DNA from: Sphaerotilus sp.
GTDB taxonomy: Bacteria > Pseudomonadota > Gammaproteobacteria > Burkholderiales > Burkholderiaceae_C
Direction: 5' to 3'
DNA: 64,000 nt
NCBI GenBank assembly: GCA_013299055.1
Contig: JAAFKB010000003.1
Location: 28,899 to 92,898, forward strand
Both the position numbers and the translations under genes were made by a program. The notes beneath the pieces were generated by a model. That model was not told the DNA's origin, did not search any database, and was given only the letters and a program-made list of their open reading frames with translations. Below are positions 52,420-61,116 of this stretch, one piece after another; positions within the stretch are counted from its first letter, which is position 1, and every line of letters starts with the position of its first letter.

Positions 52420-53505
52420 TCAGGGCCGGGCAAACGCGGGGACCAGCGCGGCGGGGGGACGCAGAGCGGTGGGCGTCGCGTCGCGTGTCGGCGCGATGTC
52501 GAGTACCGCCCCGATGGGACTCAGCCCGAAGCCTGCGGCGTGGCGTTTGCGCACCGCCTCCGCCAGGTCGTGTGCCGGCTGGAAGGGCTCGTCGTCGCCG
52601 AGCTGGAAGGTGCCCCAGTGGATCCCGAAGGCCCGTTGTGCTCCCAGCAACTGGAACGCCTGCACTGCCTCGTCCGGGTCGGTGTGCTCGAAGCGCATCG
52701 CCTGCCTTGGCAGGTAGGCGCCGATGGGCAGTGCCGCCAGATCGATCGGGCCGATCCGGGCGCGCAGTTCGGCGAAGAGCGGGGCGACGTAGGCCGTGTC
52801 TCCCGCGTGGTAGAGACGCTGGCCGCCATGCTCGACCACCCAGCCGCCCCAGAGCGTCTGGTTGCGTGCCCAGGGGCTGCGGCCGCTGTTGTGCTGGGCG
52901 GGAACGAAGGTGTAGCCGGTGTCGCCGATGCGCAGCGATTGCCACCATGCGAACTCCTGCGCCGGCGTCTGCACGGCGTCGGTGAACCAGGCCCCCAGCC
53001 CCTGCCCGACCAGGAACCGGGGAGCGCCACCCGCTTGTCGCGCCAGCCGGCGCACGGTGGCGAGGTCGAGGTGGTCGTAGTGGTCGTGGGTGATCAGCAC
53101 CACGTCGATGCGCGGCAGCGCGTCGGGTGCCAGCGGCAGGGCGGTCAGTCGGGCCGGCCCGAGTCCCTGCACGGGGCCGGCCGTGCCCGAGAACACCGGG
53201 TCGATCAGCACCCACTGCGACCCCGCCCGCACCAGCAGCGACGAATGCCCGAGCCAGCTCACCGCGAATGCCCGCCCGGCCAGTGCCGGCAGGTCCAGCG
53301 CCACGACGGGCGGTACTTCGGTGCGCCGCAGATCCCGCGTGATCTGTACCCAGGCGCGGTGCAGGAAATAGCTGGGCGGGACGCGTTCGCCCGTGTCTTC
53401 GGGAACTGGGTAAGCGTTCTGGTGGCGTGGCGCTGCACAGCCGACAACAGCGGTCAGCACCAGCACCATCCACAGGCGTGCCCCCCACCGCAGGGTCTGG
53501 ACCAC
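52420..53505 (-). CDS. MBL-fold lipoprotein hydrolase, UlaG/NAPE-PLD-like
   Basis: Metallo-beta-lactamase-fold protein of 361 aa. A lipoprotein signal with lipobox VVGC starts the protein (WMVLVLTAVVGCAAP), and the zinc-binding motif HDHYDHLD is followed by later metal ligands in LYHAGDTAYV and FGIHWGTFQL. Overall order and WLGHSSLLVRAGSQWVLIDPV fit the NAPE-PLD/UlaG branch of MBL enzymes, which act on phospholipid or ester substrates. The start is GTG 53505, just inside the 8-base gap after trpS. It is in the same direction as trpS, and the two may be co-transcribed. Confidence 0.85.
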   Translation of the reverse strand: MVQTLRWGARLWMVLVLTAVVGCAAPRHQNAYPVPEDTGERVPPSYFLHRAWVQITRDLRRTEVPPVVALDLPALAGRAFAVSWLGHSSLLVRAGSQWVLIDPVFSGTAGPVQGLGPARLTALPLAPDALPRIDVVLITHDHYDHLDLATVRRLARQAGGAPRFLVGQGLGAWFTDAVQTPAQEFAWWQSLRIGDTGYTFVPAQHNSGRSPWARNQTLWGGWVVEHGGQRLYHAGDTAYVAPLFAELRARIGPIDLAALPIGAYLPRQAMRFEHTDPDEAVQAFQLLGAQRAFGIHWGTFQLGDDEPFQPAHDLAEAVRKRHAAGFGLSPIGAVLDIAPTRDATPTALRPPAALVPAFARP

Positions 53506-53513
53506 GGCCCGGC

Positions 53514-54845
53514 TCAGGAGGCGTCTGCCGCGGCGACCAGCGCAGCCAGCACTGCGGCCACCTCGTCCGCCGCCACACCCTCACCCAGCGTGACGGGCGC
53601 TTCAGCCAGTGCCGCCGCCCCGTCGGTCTTCAGCCGCTTGACCCATGCGCCCGCATCCCGCCCACCCGCAAACGCCACGCTCTGCAGCAGCACCCGCCCA
53701 TCCGCCGCGGCGAGCTTGAAGTAGAACTGCCCGTCCGCCTCGCGGTACTGCTTGAACACTGCCAGCACGGCCTTGTCCGCCTTCGCCGTGGCCACCGGGA
53801 CCACGGGCGCAGCCACCATCCGCCGCAGGCCCACCGCTTCGCGCAGCCGCTGCAGCAGCGGCGCGGCTTCGGCGCGGGCCTTGGCAGCGCCGGCCATCAG
53901 GATGGCCTCCAGCTCCGCCGGCTGGGCGATCAACGCGGCGTAGCGCGCCCGCATCGGCGCGAGTTCGCCGTCGATCAGCGCGAACAGCCGCTGCTTGGCC
54001 TCGCCCCAGCCCAGCCCGTCGCGCAGCGCAGCGCGGAAGGCGGCGTTCTGCTCGGGCGTGCCGAAGGCGTCGTGCAGCGTCACCAGCGCGGAGCCTTCGG
54101 GGTCTTTCGGCTCGCCGGGCAGCTTGGAGTCCGTGACGATGCGGGCGATCGCGTCCTTGAGCGCCGTCGCTCCGCCCTCGAACAGCGGGATCGTGTTGTC
54201 GTAGCTCTTGCTCATCTTGCGGCCGTCCAGGCCCGGCAGCAGCGCCATCTCGGCCTCGACCACCGCCTCGGGCAGCACGAAGAAATCCGTCCCCTGACCG
54301 TAGAGGTGGTTGAACCGCTGGGCCACGTCTCGCGCCATCTCGATGTGCTGGATCTGGTCACGGCCGACCGGGATCTGGTGCGCGTTGAACATCAGGATGT
54401 CGGCAGCCATCAGGATCGGGTAGCTGAACAGGCCCATCGTGATGCCGGCGTCCACATCCTCGCCCGCCGCCGTGTTCGCGTCCGCCGCCGCCTTGTAGGC
54501 GTGGGCGCGGTTCATCTGGCCCTTCGCCGTGACGCAGGTCAGCAGCCAGGTCAGCTCGGGGATCTCGGGGATGTCGCTCTGGCGGTACAGCGTGACGCGC
54601 TCGGGGTCGAGGCCCGCCGCCAGCCACGTCGCCGCCAGCTCCAGCCGCGACCGCTCGATGCGCGCCGGGTCGTCGCACTTGATCAGCGCGTGGTAGTCGG
54701 CGAGGAAGAAGAAGCTCTCGACATCGGTCCGGCGGCTCGCCACGACGCAGGGGCGGATCGCGCCGACGTAGTTGCCGAGGTGGGGGGTGCCGGTGGTGGT
54801 GATGCCGGTCAGGACGCGGGTGGCACGGGGGCTGCGGGTGGACAT
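53514..54845 (-). CDS. trpS: Tryptophanyl-tRNA synthetase with C-terminal extension
   Basis: Class I aminoacyl-tRNA synthetase for tryptophan, 443 aa. The HIGH-type motif appears as [10 protein letters not shown], and the KMSKS loop is intact ([10 protein letters not shown]). The core ends near residue 345, about the usual full length of bacterial TrpS. A further about 95 residues ([23 protein letters not shown] ... RVLLQSVAF ... KRLKTDG) resemble a DUF1508/YegP-like fold, with FYFKL and a repeated beta-strand pattern. The tail is absent from E. coli TrpS. Start ATG 54845. Confidence 0.93.
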   Translation of the reverse strand: MSTRSPRATRVLTGITTTGTPHLGNYVGAIRPCVVASRRTDVESFFFLADYHALIKCDDPARIERSRLELAATWLAAGLDPERVTLYRQSDIPEIPELTWLLTCVTAKGQMNRAHAYKAAADANTAAGEDVDAGITMGLFSYPILMAADILMFNAHQIPVGRDQIQHIEMARDVAQRFNHLYGQGTDFFVLPEAVVEAEMALLPGLDGRKMSKSYDNTIPLFEGGATALKDAIARIVTDSKLPGEPKDPEGSALVTLHDAFGTPEQNAAFRAALRDGLGWGEAKQRLFALIDGELAPMRARYAALIAQPAELEAILMAGAAKARAEAAPLLQRLREAVGLRRMVAAPVVPVATAKADKAVLAVFKQYREADGQFYFKLAAADGRVLLQSVAFAGGRDAGAWVKRLKTDGAAALAEAPVTLGEGVAADEVAAVLAALVAAADAS

Positions 54846-54911
54846 GGTGGGGCTGGATCTGTAGCGACGACGACCGCCCGATTGTGCCGGGTGGCCGCCG
54901 TCTCCCGATCC

Positions 54912-56057
54912 TCAGCCCGCCGAGGAGACGAAGCCGTCGATGCTCAGCCCGTAGCCGCCCATGCTGGGGTAGCGGCGCGGGTTGCCCAGCAGGTTGAGCC
55001 GGCTCACCCCCAGATCCCGCAGGATCTGCGCCCCGATGCCGAACAGGCGCAGGTCCGATTCCGGTGCGCCGGGGGTGGTCGGGCGCGGGCGCTGCGGGTT
55101 CAGGGCGCCGGCGATCAGGTCATCCGCCGACTCGGCGGCGTTGAGCAGCAGCACGACGCCGCGGCCCTCGCGCTGCACCGCCTCCAGCGCCTGCGGCAGC
55201 GGCCACGAATGGCGGCCGCCTTCGGTGTCGAGCAGGTCCAGCACCGACAGCGGCTCGTGCACCCGCACCATCACGGACTCGCCCTCGGCCCACTGGCCCA
55301 GCACCAGCGCGAGGTGCAGGCCGCCGAAGCGGTCGCGGTAGGTCTGCAGCTCGAACCGCCCGGCCGCCGTGGTGATCGGGCGCTGGCCGAGGCGCTCCAC
55401 CAGCCCTTCGTGGCGGCTGCGGTGGCGGATCAGGTCGGCGATGGTGCCGAGCAGGATGCCGTGGGTCTTGGCGAAGACGATCAGGTCCGGCAGGCGGGCC
55501 ATCGTGCCGTCGTCGTTCATGATCTCGCAGATGACCGCAGCCGGCTTCAGCCCGGCCAGCCGCGAGAGGTCGCAGCCCGCCTCGGTGTGGCCGGCGCGCA
55601 TGAGGACACCGCCCTCGGCCGCGCGCAGCGGGAAGACGTGGCCGGGCTGCACCAGCGAGGTCGCCGTGCTGTCGTCGGCGACGGCGACCTGCACGGTGCG
55701 GGCGCGGTCGGCGGCGGAGATGCCGGTGGTCACGCCGGTGGTGGCCTCGATCGAGACGGTGAAGGCGGTGCCGTGCTTGGTGCCGTTGCGCGAGGCCATG
55801 GGCGGCAGTTGCAGCAGGTCGCAGCGTTCGCCCGTGAGCGTCAGGCAGATCAGGCCGCGGCAGTAGCGCGCCATGAAGTTGATGGCTTCGGGCGTGGCGA
55901 ACTCGGCAGCGAGGATGACATCGCCTTCGTTCTCGCGGTTCTCGTCATCGACGAGCACGACCATGCGGCCGGCTGCGATCTCGGCGATCAGCTCGGGCAC
56001 AGAGGCGAAGGGGGACGTTGCGGTGGACGCAGCGGAGGCAGAGACAGACTGATTCAT
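54912..56057 (-). CDS. ribBA: 3,4-dihydroxy-2-butanone 4-phosphate synthase with degenerate cyclohydrolase II domain
   Basis: Riboflavin-pathway enzyme of 381 aa. The RibB half (about 20-215) is complete: metal- and substrate-binding DDENRENEGDV, FMARYCRGLICLTLTGERC and LMRAGHTEAGCDLSRLAG. The C-terminal half (about 220-380) aligns in length with GTP cyclohydrolase II but lacks the zinc-binding cysteines and the SLRCDCG-type block, so it should not have RibA activity; such RibBA-like proteins are known in proteobacteria. An FMN riboswitch precedes it. A separate ribA is expected elsewhere. Confidence 0.92.
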   Translation of the reverse strand: MNQSVSASAASTATSPFASVPELIAEIAAGRMVVLVDDENRENEGDVILAAEFATPEAINFMARYCRGLICLTLTGERCDLLQLPPMASRNGTKHGTAFTVSIEATTGVTTGISAADRARTVQVAVADDSTATSLVQPGHVFPLRAAEGGVLMRAGHTEAGCDLSRLAGLKPAAVICEIMNDDGTMARLPDLIVFAKTHGILLGTIADLIRHRSRHEGLVERLGQRPITTAAGRFELQTYRDRFGGLHLALVLGQWAEGESVMVRVHEPLSVLDLLDTEGGRHSWPLPQALEAVQREGRGVVLLLNAAESADDLIAGALNPQRPRPTTPGAPESDLRLFGIGAQILRDLGVSRLNLLGNPRRYPSMGGYGLSIDGFVSSAG

Positions 56058-56109
56058 GGAAATTCGCCAAGAAGGTGAGGGCCAGAATCAGGGCATGGAA
56101 ACGCCACGG

Positions 56110-56144
56110 CCGCGCCCGACCGGCACGGGTGGCCGGGGGCGCGG
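56110..56144 (-). promoter_or_regulatory. Long stem in the ribBA leader, candidate expression platform
   Basis: On the minus strand CCGCGCCC-CCGGC pairs with GCCGG-(TC bulge)-GGGCGCGG, a 13-base-pair stem just after the riboswitch aptamer and about 53 bases before the ribBA start. It could be the terminator or anti-anti-terminator part of the FMN switch. Only a short GTTT follows, so transcription termination is uncertain. Confidence 0.55.
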
Positions 56145-56152
56145 TCGCGGTG

Positions 56153-56320
56153 GTTCTCTTTCATCCGGACTGTCACCGTCGGCCCCGGAATCACACCAGG
56201 TCTGCTGACCCCGGCCGCCACCCCTTGTGGCGGCGGCCGGGCGCTCGCGGGCTTGTGCGGCGTGCATCGCTGCTGCGCCACCATCACCGCCGGTGGGGAA
56301 TTGCACCCCGCCCTGAGAAC
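56153..56320 (-). promoter_or_regulatory. FMN riboswitch (RFN element)
   Basis: Read on the minus strand, the element has the closing stem GTTCTC (56320-56315) with GAGAAC (56158-56153) and the nearly invariant internal blocks CAGGGCGGGGTGCAATTCCCC, ACCGGCGGTGAT, GTCAGCAGACCTGGTG and GATTCCGGGGCCGACGGTGACAGTC, followed by CGGATGAAAGAG. These match the RFN aptamer that binds FMN and represses riboflavin genes when FMN is abundant. It lies about 95 bases upstream of ribBA on the same strand. Confidence 0.95.
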
Positions 56321-56378
56321 ACGGACGCGCCACCTGCAACCAGCGCAGGGCGGCGCGTCTGGGCGGGATTATCGGCGA

Positions 56379-57362
56379 TCAGGCGGCGTGCTTCAGATCC
56401 GCCGTGGCGCTGCTGCGCGACAGGATCTCGTCGATCAGCGTGGTCTTGAGCGCCTCGGCCTGCGCGTTCTCGCCCTGGCAGGTGCCGGCGGCGTGGTGGC
56501 CGCCACCGCCGTGCTCCAGCATCAGCGCGCCGATGTCCATGCGGTTGCGCCGGCCGAAGATGGACTTGCCGACGGTGTAGACGGTGTTGAGCTTCTCGCG
56601 CCCCCACAGGACGTGCATCGAGATGTCGCACTGCGGGAACATTGCGTAGACCACGAAGCGGTTGCCGGCGTAGATGGTCTCCTCGTCGCGCAGGTCCAGC
56701 ACCACGAGGTGGTCCTGCACCTGGGCGACGCGGCGGATCTGGTCGCGGAAGAGCGTGTGCTGCGCGAAGAACAGCTCGGTGCGCTCGCGCACGTCTGGCA
56801 GGGCCAGGATGTCGTCGATGGCCATGTCGCGGCAGCACTCGATCAGCTTCATCATGAGCTGGTAGTTCGAGATGCGGAACTCACGAAAGCGGCCCAGCCC
56901 GGTGCGGGCGTCCATCAGGAAGGACAGCAGCTCCCAGCCCTGGGGTTCCAGCACGTCGTCGATGCTGAAGCCGGCCGAGTCCGCCTTGTCCACCGCGTCC
57001 ATCATCGCGTCGCTGACACGGGGAAAGCGCGCCTTGCCGCCGAAGTGGTCGTACACCACGCGGGCGGCGGACTTGGCGTCGGCCTGGAGCACATGGCCCG
57101 GCGTGTCGCGGCCCTGGTTGCGGATGCCTTCGCTGGCGTGGTGGTCGAAGCAGATGCCGCAGCCGGGGACGTAGGGCACGTTGGTGAGGATGTCGCGTGC
57201 GCTCACGGCGATCTTGCCGTCCTGCACGTCCTTGGGATGGACGAAGGTGATCTCGTCGATCAGGTCGAGTTCGCGCAGCAGCACGGCGCAGACCAGGCCG
57301 TCCATGTCGCTGCGGGTCAGGAGACGGTACTTTTGCGTGGGCATTTGCGGGGCGGTGGTCAT
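56379..57362 (-). CDS. DHH-family phosphoesterase
   Basis: Protein of 327 aa with an N-terminal DHH domain (LLTRSDMDGLVCAVLL, FVHPKDVQDG, the signature ICFDHHASEG) and a C-terminal DHHA1-like domain ending LEHGGGGHHAAGTCQ. Together these form the two-metal active site used by RecJ-like nucleases, nanoRNases (NrnA), pyrophosphatases and c-di-AMP phosphodiesterases. The exact substrate cannot be read from the sequence; resemblance to exopolyphosphatase-annotated proteins is only nominal. It lies upstream of the ribBA riboswitch on the same strand, without other obvious linkage. Confidence 0.85.
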   Translation of the reverse strand: MTTAPQMPTQKYRLLTRSDMDGLVCAVLLRELDLIDEITFVHPKDVQDGKIAVSARDILTNVPYVPGCGICFDHHASEGIRNQGRDTPGHVLQADAKSAARVVYDHFGGKARFPRVSDAMMDAVDKADSAGFSIDDVLEPQGWELLSFLMDARTGLGRFREFRISNYQLMMKLIECCRDMAIDDILALPDVRERTELFFAQHTLFRDQIRRVAQVQDHLVVLDLRDEETIYAGNRFVVYAMFPQCDISMHVLWGREKLNTVYTVGKSIFGRRNRMDIGALMLEHGGGGHHAAGTCQGENAQAEALKTTLIDEILSRSSATADLKHAA

Positions 57363-57632
57363 GGTCGGTCCTGAGGGTCATGCGTGATGACCGTCATATC
57401 GGCGCCCGCCGACCTCGCTTGACGCCTGCGGATGGCAGGTTGCCAGTTTCCTCCCAGATCGCGGCCACGACTCGCCGTGGAGCCGCTGCCTGCTCGGCCT
57501 GCTCGGCCGGAATCTGCCCGAGCAGCGCAGGTCATGCATCTTGTGCAATTCCGCACAACTGAGGCATGGTTTTTTTTCATTTCAGGCGCAATATCCCGCC
57601 CTGCGCCCCTGCATCAAACTGCCCGCCCGCCC

Positions 57633-58766
57633 ATGTCCAGACGCCACACGTCCACCCGCCGCCTGTCAGACTCCATGCCCCTGCTGGCCCTGGTCGCCGC
57701 GCTGGCCGCCGCCAGCAGCCACGCCGCCCCGGTCGCCCAGCCCAGCTTCAGGGATGACCTCACCATGCTCGACACCACCCGCTGGATGCGCGCCGACGGC
57801 TGGACCAACGGCTCACCCTTCGACAGCGCCTGGAAGGCCGACCACATCGGCACCACCACCAGCCTGATGGCACTGCGGCTGAGCAACGCCCCGACCCTGG
57901 GCAAGCCGTACACCTCGGGCCAGTACCAGAGCCTGGGCTACCACGGCTACGGCTGCTACGAGACCCGCATGCGGCCGGTGTCGGCGGCCGGGGTGGTGAG
58001 TTCCTTCTTCACCTATGCAGGCCCCCATGACAACGGCGGCAACGGCCTGCACAACGAGATCGACATCGAGTTCGTCGGCGCCGACACCCGGCGCATGCAG
58101 ACCAACTTCTGGGCCAACGGCGCGCCCAAGACCGGCAGTGAATACACCGTCAGCCTGCCCTTCGATGCCGCGCAAGGGCTGCACCAGTACGCCTTCAAGT
58201 GGACCTCCAAGGGCATCGAGTGGTTCGTGGATGGCGTGTCGGTCTACAAGGTGCTGGACTCGGCCAGCAAACCCACGCCCAAGGCCGCCGACTCGCTGCA
58301 GAAGATCATGGTCAACCTGTGGCCGGTCGATGCCACCGCCGCCGGCTGGGCGGGGGTCTTCCGCTACCCGGGCACGCCGCTGTCGGCCACCTACGACTGG
58401 GTGCGCTACACGGCTGGCGAGACCTGTGTCGTCAGCCTGCCCGCCGCCGGCTCCACGGCAGCCGAAGTCCATGTGCAGGGCATCGCCTTGACGCTGAACA
58501 CCACCAGGACGCAGGCCTCGGCGCGGGTGCTGGCGCTCGACGGGCTGGGCAACCCGGTGCAGAGTGCTGCCGTGACAGGCAGCTGGACGGGGGCCATCAC
58601 CGGCACCGTGAAGGGCCTGACCGATGCCAGCGGCAACGTGACCATCCCGTCGGCGCTGTCCGCCAAGACCGGGTCGGCGAAGTTCTGCGTGTCGGGTGTG
58701 GCGGCGGCGGGTCTGCGCTACGTCAGCGCGGCCAATGCGGCGACGTGCGTGACGCTGTCGAAGTGA
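57633..58766 (+). CDS. Secreted glycoside hydrolase family 16 protein
   Basis: Protein of 377 aa. A signal peptide (LLALVAALAAASSHA-APVAQ) is followed by a GH16 beta-jelly-roll (about 40-265) with the catalytic EIDIEFVG motif (nucleophile and acid/base Glu) and typical GLHQYAFKWTSKGIEWFVDGVSVYKV. GH16 enzymes cleave beta-1,3/1,4-glucans, agar or similar polymers. The C-terminal about 100 residues form a separate beta domain resembling a Big-1/Ig-like module (TRTQASARVLALDGLGNPVQSAAVTGSW). The ATG at 57633 is preferred over upstream in-frame starts because it begins the signal sequence. No adjacent polysaccharide locus. Confidence 0.88.
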   Translation: MSRRHTSTRRLSDSMPLLALVAALAAASSHAAPVAQPSFRDDLTMLDTTRWMRADGWTNGSPFDSAWKADHIGTTTSLMALRLSNAPTLGKPYTSGQYQSLGYHGYGCYETRMRPVSAAGVVSSFFTYAGPHDNGGNGLHNEIDIEFVGADTRRMQTNFWANGAPKTGSEYTVSLPFDAAQGLHQYAFKWTSKGIEWFVDGVSVYKVLDSASKPTPKAADSLQKIMVNLWPVDATAAGWAGVFRYPGTPLSATYDWVRYTAGETCVVSLPAAGSTAAEVHVQGIALTLNTTRTQASARVLALDGLGNPVQSAAVTGSWTGAITGTVKGLTDASGNVTIPSALSAKTGSAKFCVSGVAAAGLRYVSAANAATCVTLSK

Positions 58767-58844
58767 GCCTTGGCGGACGGGACGCTGCGTCGCGAGAGGG
58801 ATCGAAATGGGCCAGGACCGCTCTGCTGAACCGCACGCACGGCC

Positions 58845-59672
58845 TCAGGCGGTGTTGCAGCCCGCCGGCAGCGGCCAGCTGGTCGCGGGCTTCATCGCCT
58901 TGACCGCAGCAGGCGCGGTGATGCCGACCAGCGCGGTGCCGACCCGCTGCTCCAGCTCGGTGATGCTGACGAGGTAGGCGTCCAGACCGCTCAGGCCATC
59001 GACGTTGGGAACATACCAGGCGATGGCCTTGGCCTGGCCGGTCGCCGGGTCGGTGGTGAGGATGGCTTTCCAGAAGAACTCGGGCGTGCGGATGCCGTGG
59101 CTGGCGAGGAACCAGTCGTTGGACGGATCGCTGTAGACCACGCCGCCGTAGACCTGCACCGGGGCGATGTCGCGGTAGCACTCGGCGACGTTCTCGGCCT
59201 TGACCCAGATCCCGCGGTTGAGATCGGCCAGCTGCGGGACGATGTTCGTCATGTAGTTGGCGCGCAGGATGTACTCGGCGTCGTGGTCCATGTGGTTGGA
59301 CGACACCAGATGCCCGAGGTCGTAGCCAGCGTAGACGGGGTTGTAGGTCCGGGCGCTGTACTGCTGTTCGCAGCCGGCGGGCAGCGTCGGGTCGAGCCTG
59401 AAGCTGCTCGGCCGGGCCGCCGTGCCGTTGTCGACGTCGAGGGTGTAGCTGTACTGCAGCGCCGTGCGCGTGGTGCAGTCGTAGGTGAGCTGGTAGCCGC
59501 CGTAGTCCTGGCGGATGACCCAGTCGGTGGCGGCGGGGCCGTTGGGCGAGGGATAGACGGTGCCGTCCGTGCTGTCCGTGTCGCCGCCGAGGTCTTCGTC
59601 CCCTCCGCCGCAGGCGCTGAGCCAGCCCGCACACAGGACGATCGCCAGCCAGCGCAGGCTGCGGCTCCGCAT
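58845..59672 (-). CDS. DNA/RNA non-specific endonuclease lipoprotein
   Basis: Protein of 275 aa with a lipoprotein signal (WLAIVLCAGWLSACGGG) and a beta-beta-alpha-metal nuclease domain of the NUC family: the catalytic DxGH block occurs as YDLGHLVSSNHMDHD, followed by IVPQLADLNRGIW with the metal-binding Asn, and PSNDWFLASHGIRTPEFFWKAIL. In most relatives the sequence is DRGH; here Arg is replaced by Leu, which may affect catalysis. It is probably periplasmic or surface-attached and degrades extracellular nucleic acids. It follows a DUF4124-like gene at one base distance. Confidence 0.85.
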   Translation of the reverse strand: MRSRSLRWLAIVLCAGWLSACGGGDEDLGGDTDSTDGTVYPSPNGPAATDWVIRQDYGGYQLTYDCTTRTALQYSYTLDVDNGTAARPSSFRLDPTLPAGCEQQYSARTYNPVYAGYDLGHLVSSNHMDHDAEYILRANYMTNIVPQLADLNRGIWVKAENVAECYRDIAPVQVYGGVVYSDPSNDWFLASHGIRTPEFFWKAILTTDPATGQAKAIAWYVPNVDGLSGLDAYLVSITELEQRVGTALVGITAPAAVKAMKPATSWPLPAGCNTA

Positions 59673-59673
59673 G

Positions 59674-60162
59674 TCAGCGCCCCGCCTGCAGCGCCCGGGC
59701 GGCCATCACCGCCGGGCCGCAGTCACGCTGCTGCTGGTAGACCACCGTGCCGTCCGCCTGGACACACTTGACGACACCGACACCACCGGCACCCGTGGCG
59801 GGGCCGGCGGCCGTGGGCGGCAGCGTGGCGGGAAAGTCGATGGGGAAGATGCTGGCCTGCTGGGGCACCGCATCAGCGGACGCAGCCCGGTCCGCCGCCA
59901 CCACGCGGGTCGTCGTGGTGCCCATGAGCAGGGGCAGGAGCCGGTCGCTGCGCAGATAGCCCAGCAGCCCGGCCACGCACAGCAGCCCCAGCAGCACCGA
60001 CCGGCCGGGCACCAGCCAGGACCGCTCGAAGTGGTGCCGGTAGCCTTCCGGAACGCTGTACTGCTGGCCACGCTGGCTCGGCGGCGAGACGTACGGCTCG
60101 ACGCCATCGGCAGCCGAGGCAGTCGAGAAGGGGTTGTGGGCAGGGGACGACACGCGACGCAT
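59674..60162 (-). CDS. DUF4124-like single-span membrane protein
   Basis: Protein of 162 aa. The cytosolic N-terminal half (about 1-50) leads to one transmembrane helix (SVLLGLLCVAGLLGYLR, about 54-70) and a periplasmic tail with Thr/Ala/Pro-rich linker and a short DUF4124-type ending, VVKCVQADGTVVYQQQRDCG, which contains a pair of cysteines. The stop and the nuclease ATG are one base apart, so they are probably co-translated. Function unknown; pairing with a nuclease lipoprotein may be meaningful. Confidence 0.7.
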   Translation of the reverse strand: MRRVSSPAHNPFSTASAADGVEPYVSPPSQRGQQYSVPEGYRHHFERSWLVPGRSVLLGLLCVAGLLGYLRSDRLLPLLMGTTTTRVVAADRAASADAVPQQASIFPIDFPATLPPTAAGPATGAGGVGVVKCVQADGTVVYQQQRDCGPAVMAARALQAGR

Positions 60163-60206
60163 GGCAGATGGGAGCTGAATTTGCGCAAATTGTGTCGTTC
60201 TTTTTC

Positions 60207-61100
60207 TTAACAGTCCGCATCCCGGAGTAAAAATTCGAGCCGCTTGCGCAAATCCTCATCCAAACGTCCCGCCTGCTGCGCCAGCGCGGGCTGGGACACC
60301 GCCAGGAACCGGTAGAACGCCGTCCGCGACGGCCCGAGTGTCTCCAGCGCGCCAAGGTGGCGCTGCACGGTGCCCAGGTCGCCCCGCGCGATCGGCCCCG
60401 ACACGGCCCCCGCCAGTCCGCGGGTCTGCGCGGCATCGAGCGTGCCCCGCGCCAGCGGCAGCAGCGCCTGCAAGGCATCCGCCTCGTCCACCCCGAAGGA
60501 GGCCCACAGCGCCACCGCCTCCTGCAGCACCGGCAGCAGGAAACTCGCCGCATACCCCGCCGCGACGTGGTAGCGCACCCGCATGCCCGGCGGCAGCACG
60601 GTGGCCGGCATCCCGAGTGCCGCGGCCAGCGCCTGCAGTGTCGGCAGCAGCGCGGGGCCGGCCTCGATCGCGGCAGTGCTCCCCGCGAGACGCTGCGCGG
60701 CCTGTTCCGGATCGGAGAAGATCTGCAGCGGATGGAAACCACCGGTGTGAGCACCGGCCTGCGCCGCGGCATCGAGCGCGGCGACCTCGGTGGCGCCGCT
60801 GCAATGCACCACGGCCTGTCCGGCACGCCAGCGCAAAGCCGCCGTCACGGGTGCGATCGCGTCGTCCGCCACGGTCAGCAGCACCAGATCGGCCTGGTCC
60901 ACCGCCTGCTGCGGGGTACAGGGCTGTGGATAACGCGACGGGGACAGCCGCTCGGGCTGCCGGCTGCCCACCGCCACGACAGGCAGGCCCGCACGCTCCA
61001 GTGCGATCACCAAGGCCCGGGCCACACGGCCAGCCCCCACAAGGCCGATGCGCAGCCCCGACAAGGCGGAAGGTACCCGAGGGACAGCGAGGTCGTGCAT
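60207..61100 (-). CDS. Rossmann-like/DUF2520 domain oxidoreductase-like protein
   Basis: Protein of 297 aa. An N-terminal NAD(P)-binding domain, LRIGLVGAGRVARALVIALERAGL with the GxGxxxxA pattern, is followed by LVLLTVADDAIAPVTAAL, VVHCSGATEVAAL and the DUF2520 segment GGFHPLQIFSDPEQA. The C-terminal helical domain (about 170-290) resembles that of ketopantoate or pyrroline-5-carboxylate reductases. The substrate is unknown. It contains one perfect DnaA-box 9-mer (60925-60933), encoding Tyr-Pro-Gln. Seventeen bases separate it from the acetyltransferase gene on the same strand. Confidence 0.82.
   Translation of the reverse strand: MHDLAVPRVPSALSGLRIGLVGAGRVARALVIALERAGLPVVAVGSRQPERLSPSRYPQPCTPQQAVDQADLVLLTVADDAIAPVTAALRWRAGQAVVHCSGATEVAALDAAAQAGAHTGGFHPLQIFSDPEQAAQRLAGSTAAIEAGPALLPTLQALAAALGMPATVLPPGMRVRYHVAAGYAASFLLPVLQEAVALWASFGVDEADALQALLPLARGTLDAAQTRGLAGAVSGPIARGDLGTVQRHLGALETLGPSRTAFYRFLAVSQPALAQQAGRLDEDLRKRLEFLLRDADC
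60925..60933 (-). repeat. Perfect DnaA-box 9-mer inside the DUF2520 gene
   Basis: TGTGGATAA on the plus strand, complement TTATCCACA, with flanking G and G giving the wider GTTATCCACAG consensus. An isolated copy, far from the two main clusters. Confidence 0.75.
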
Positions 61101-61116
61101 GGCGCTGCAAGGCCCC

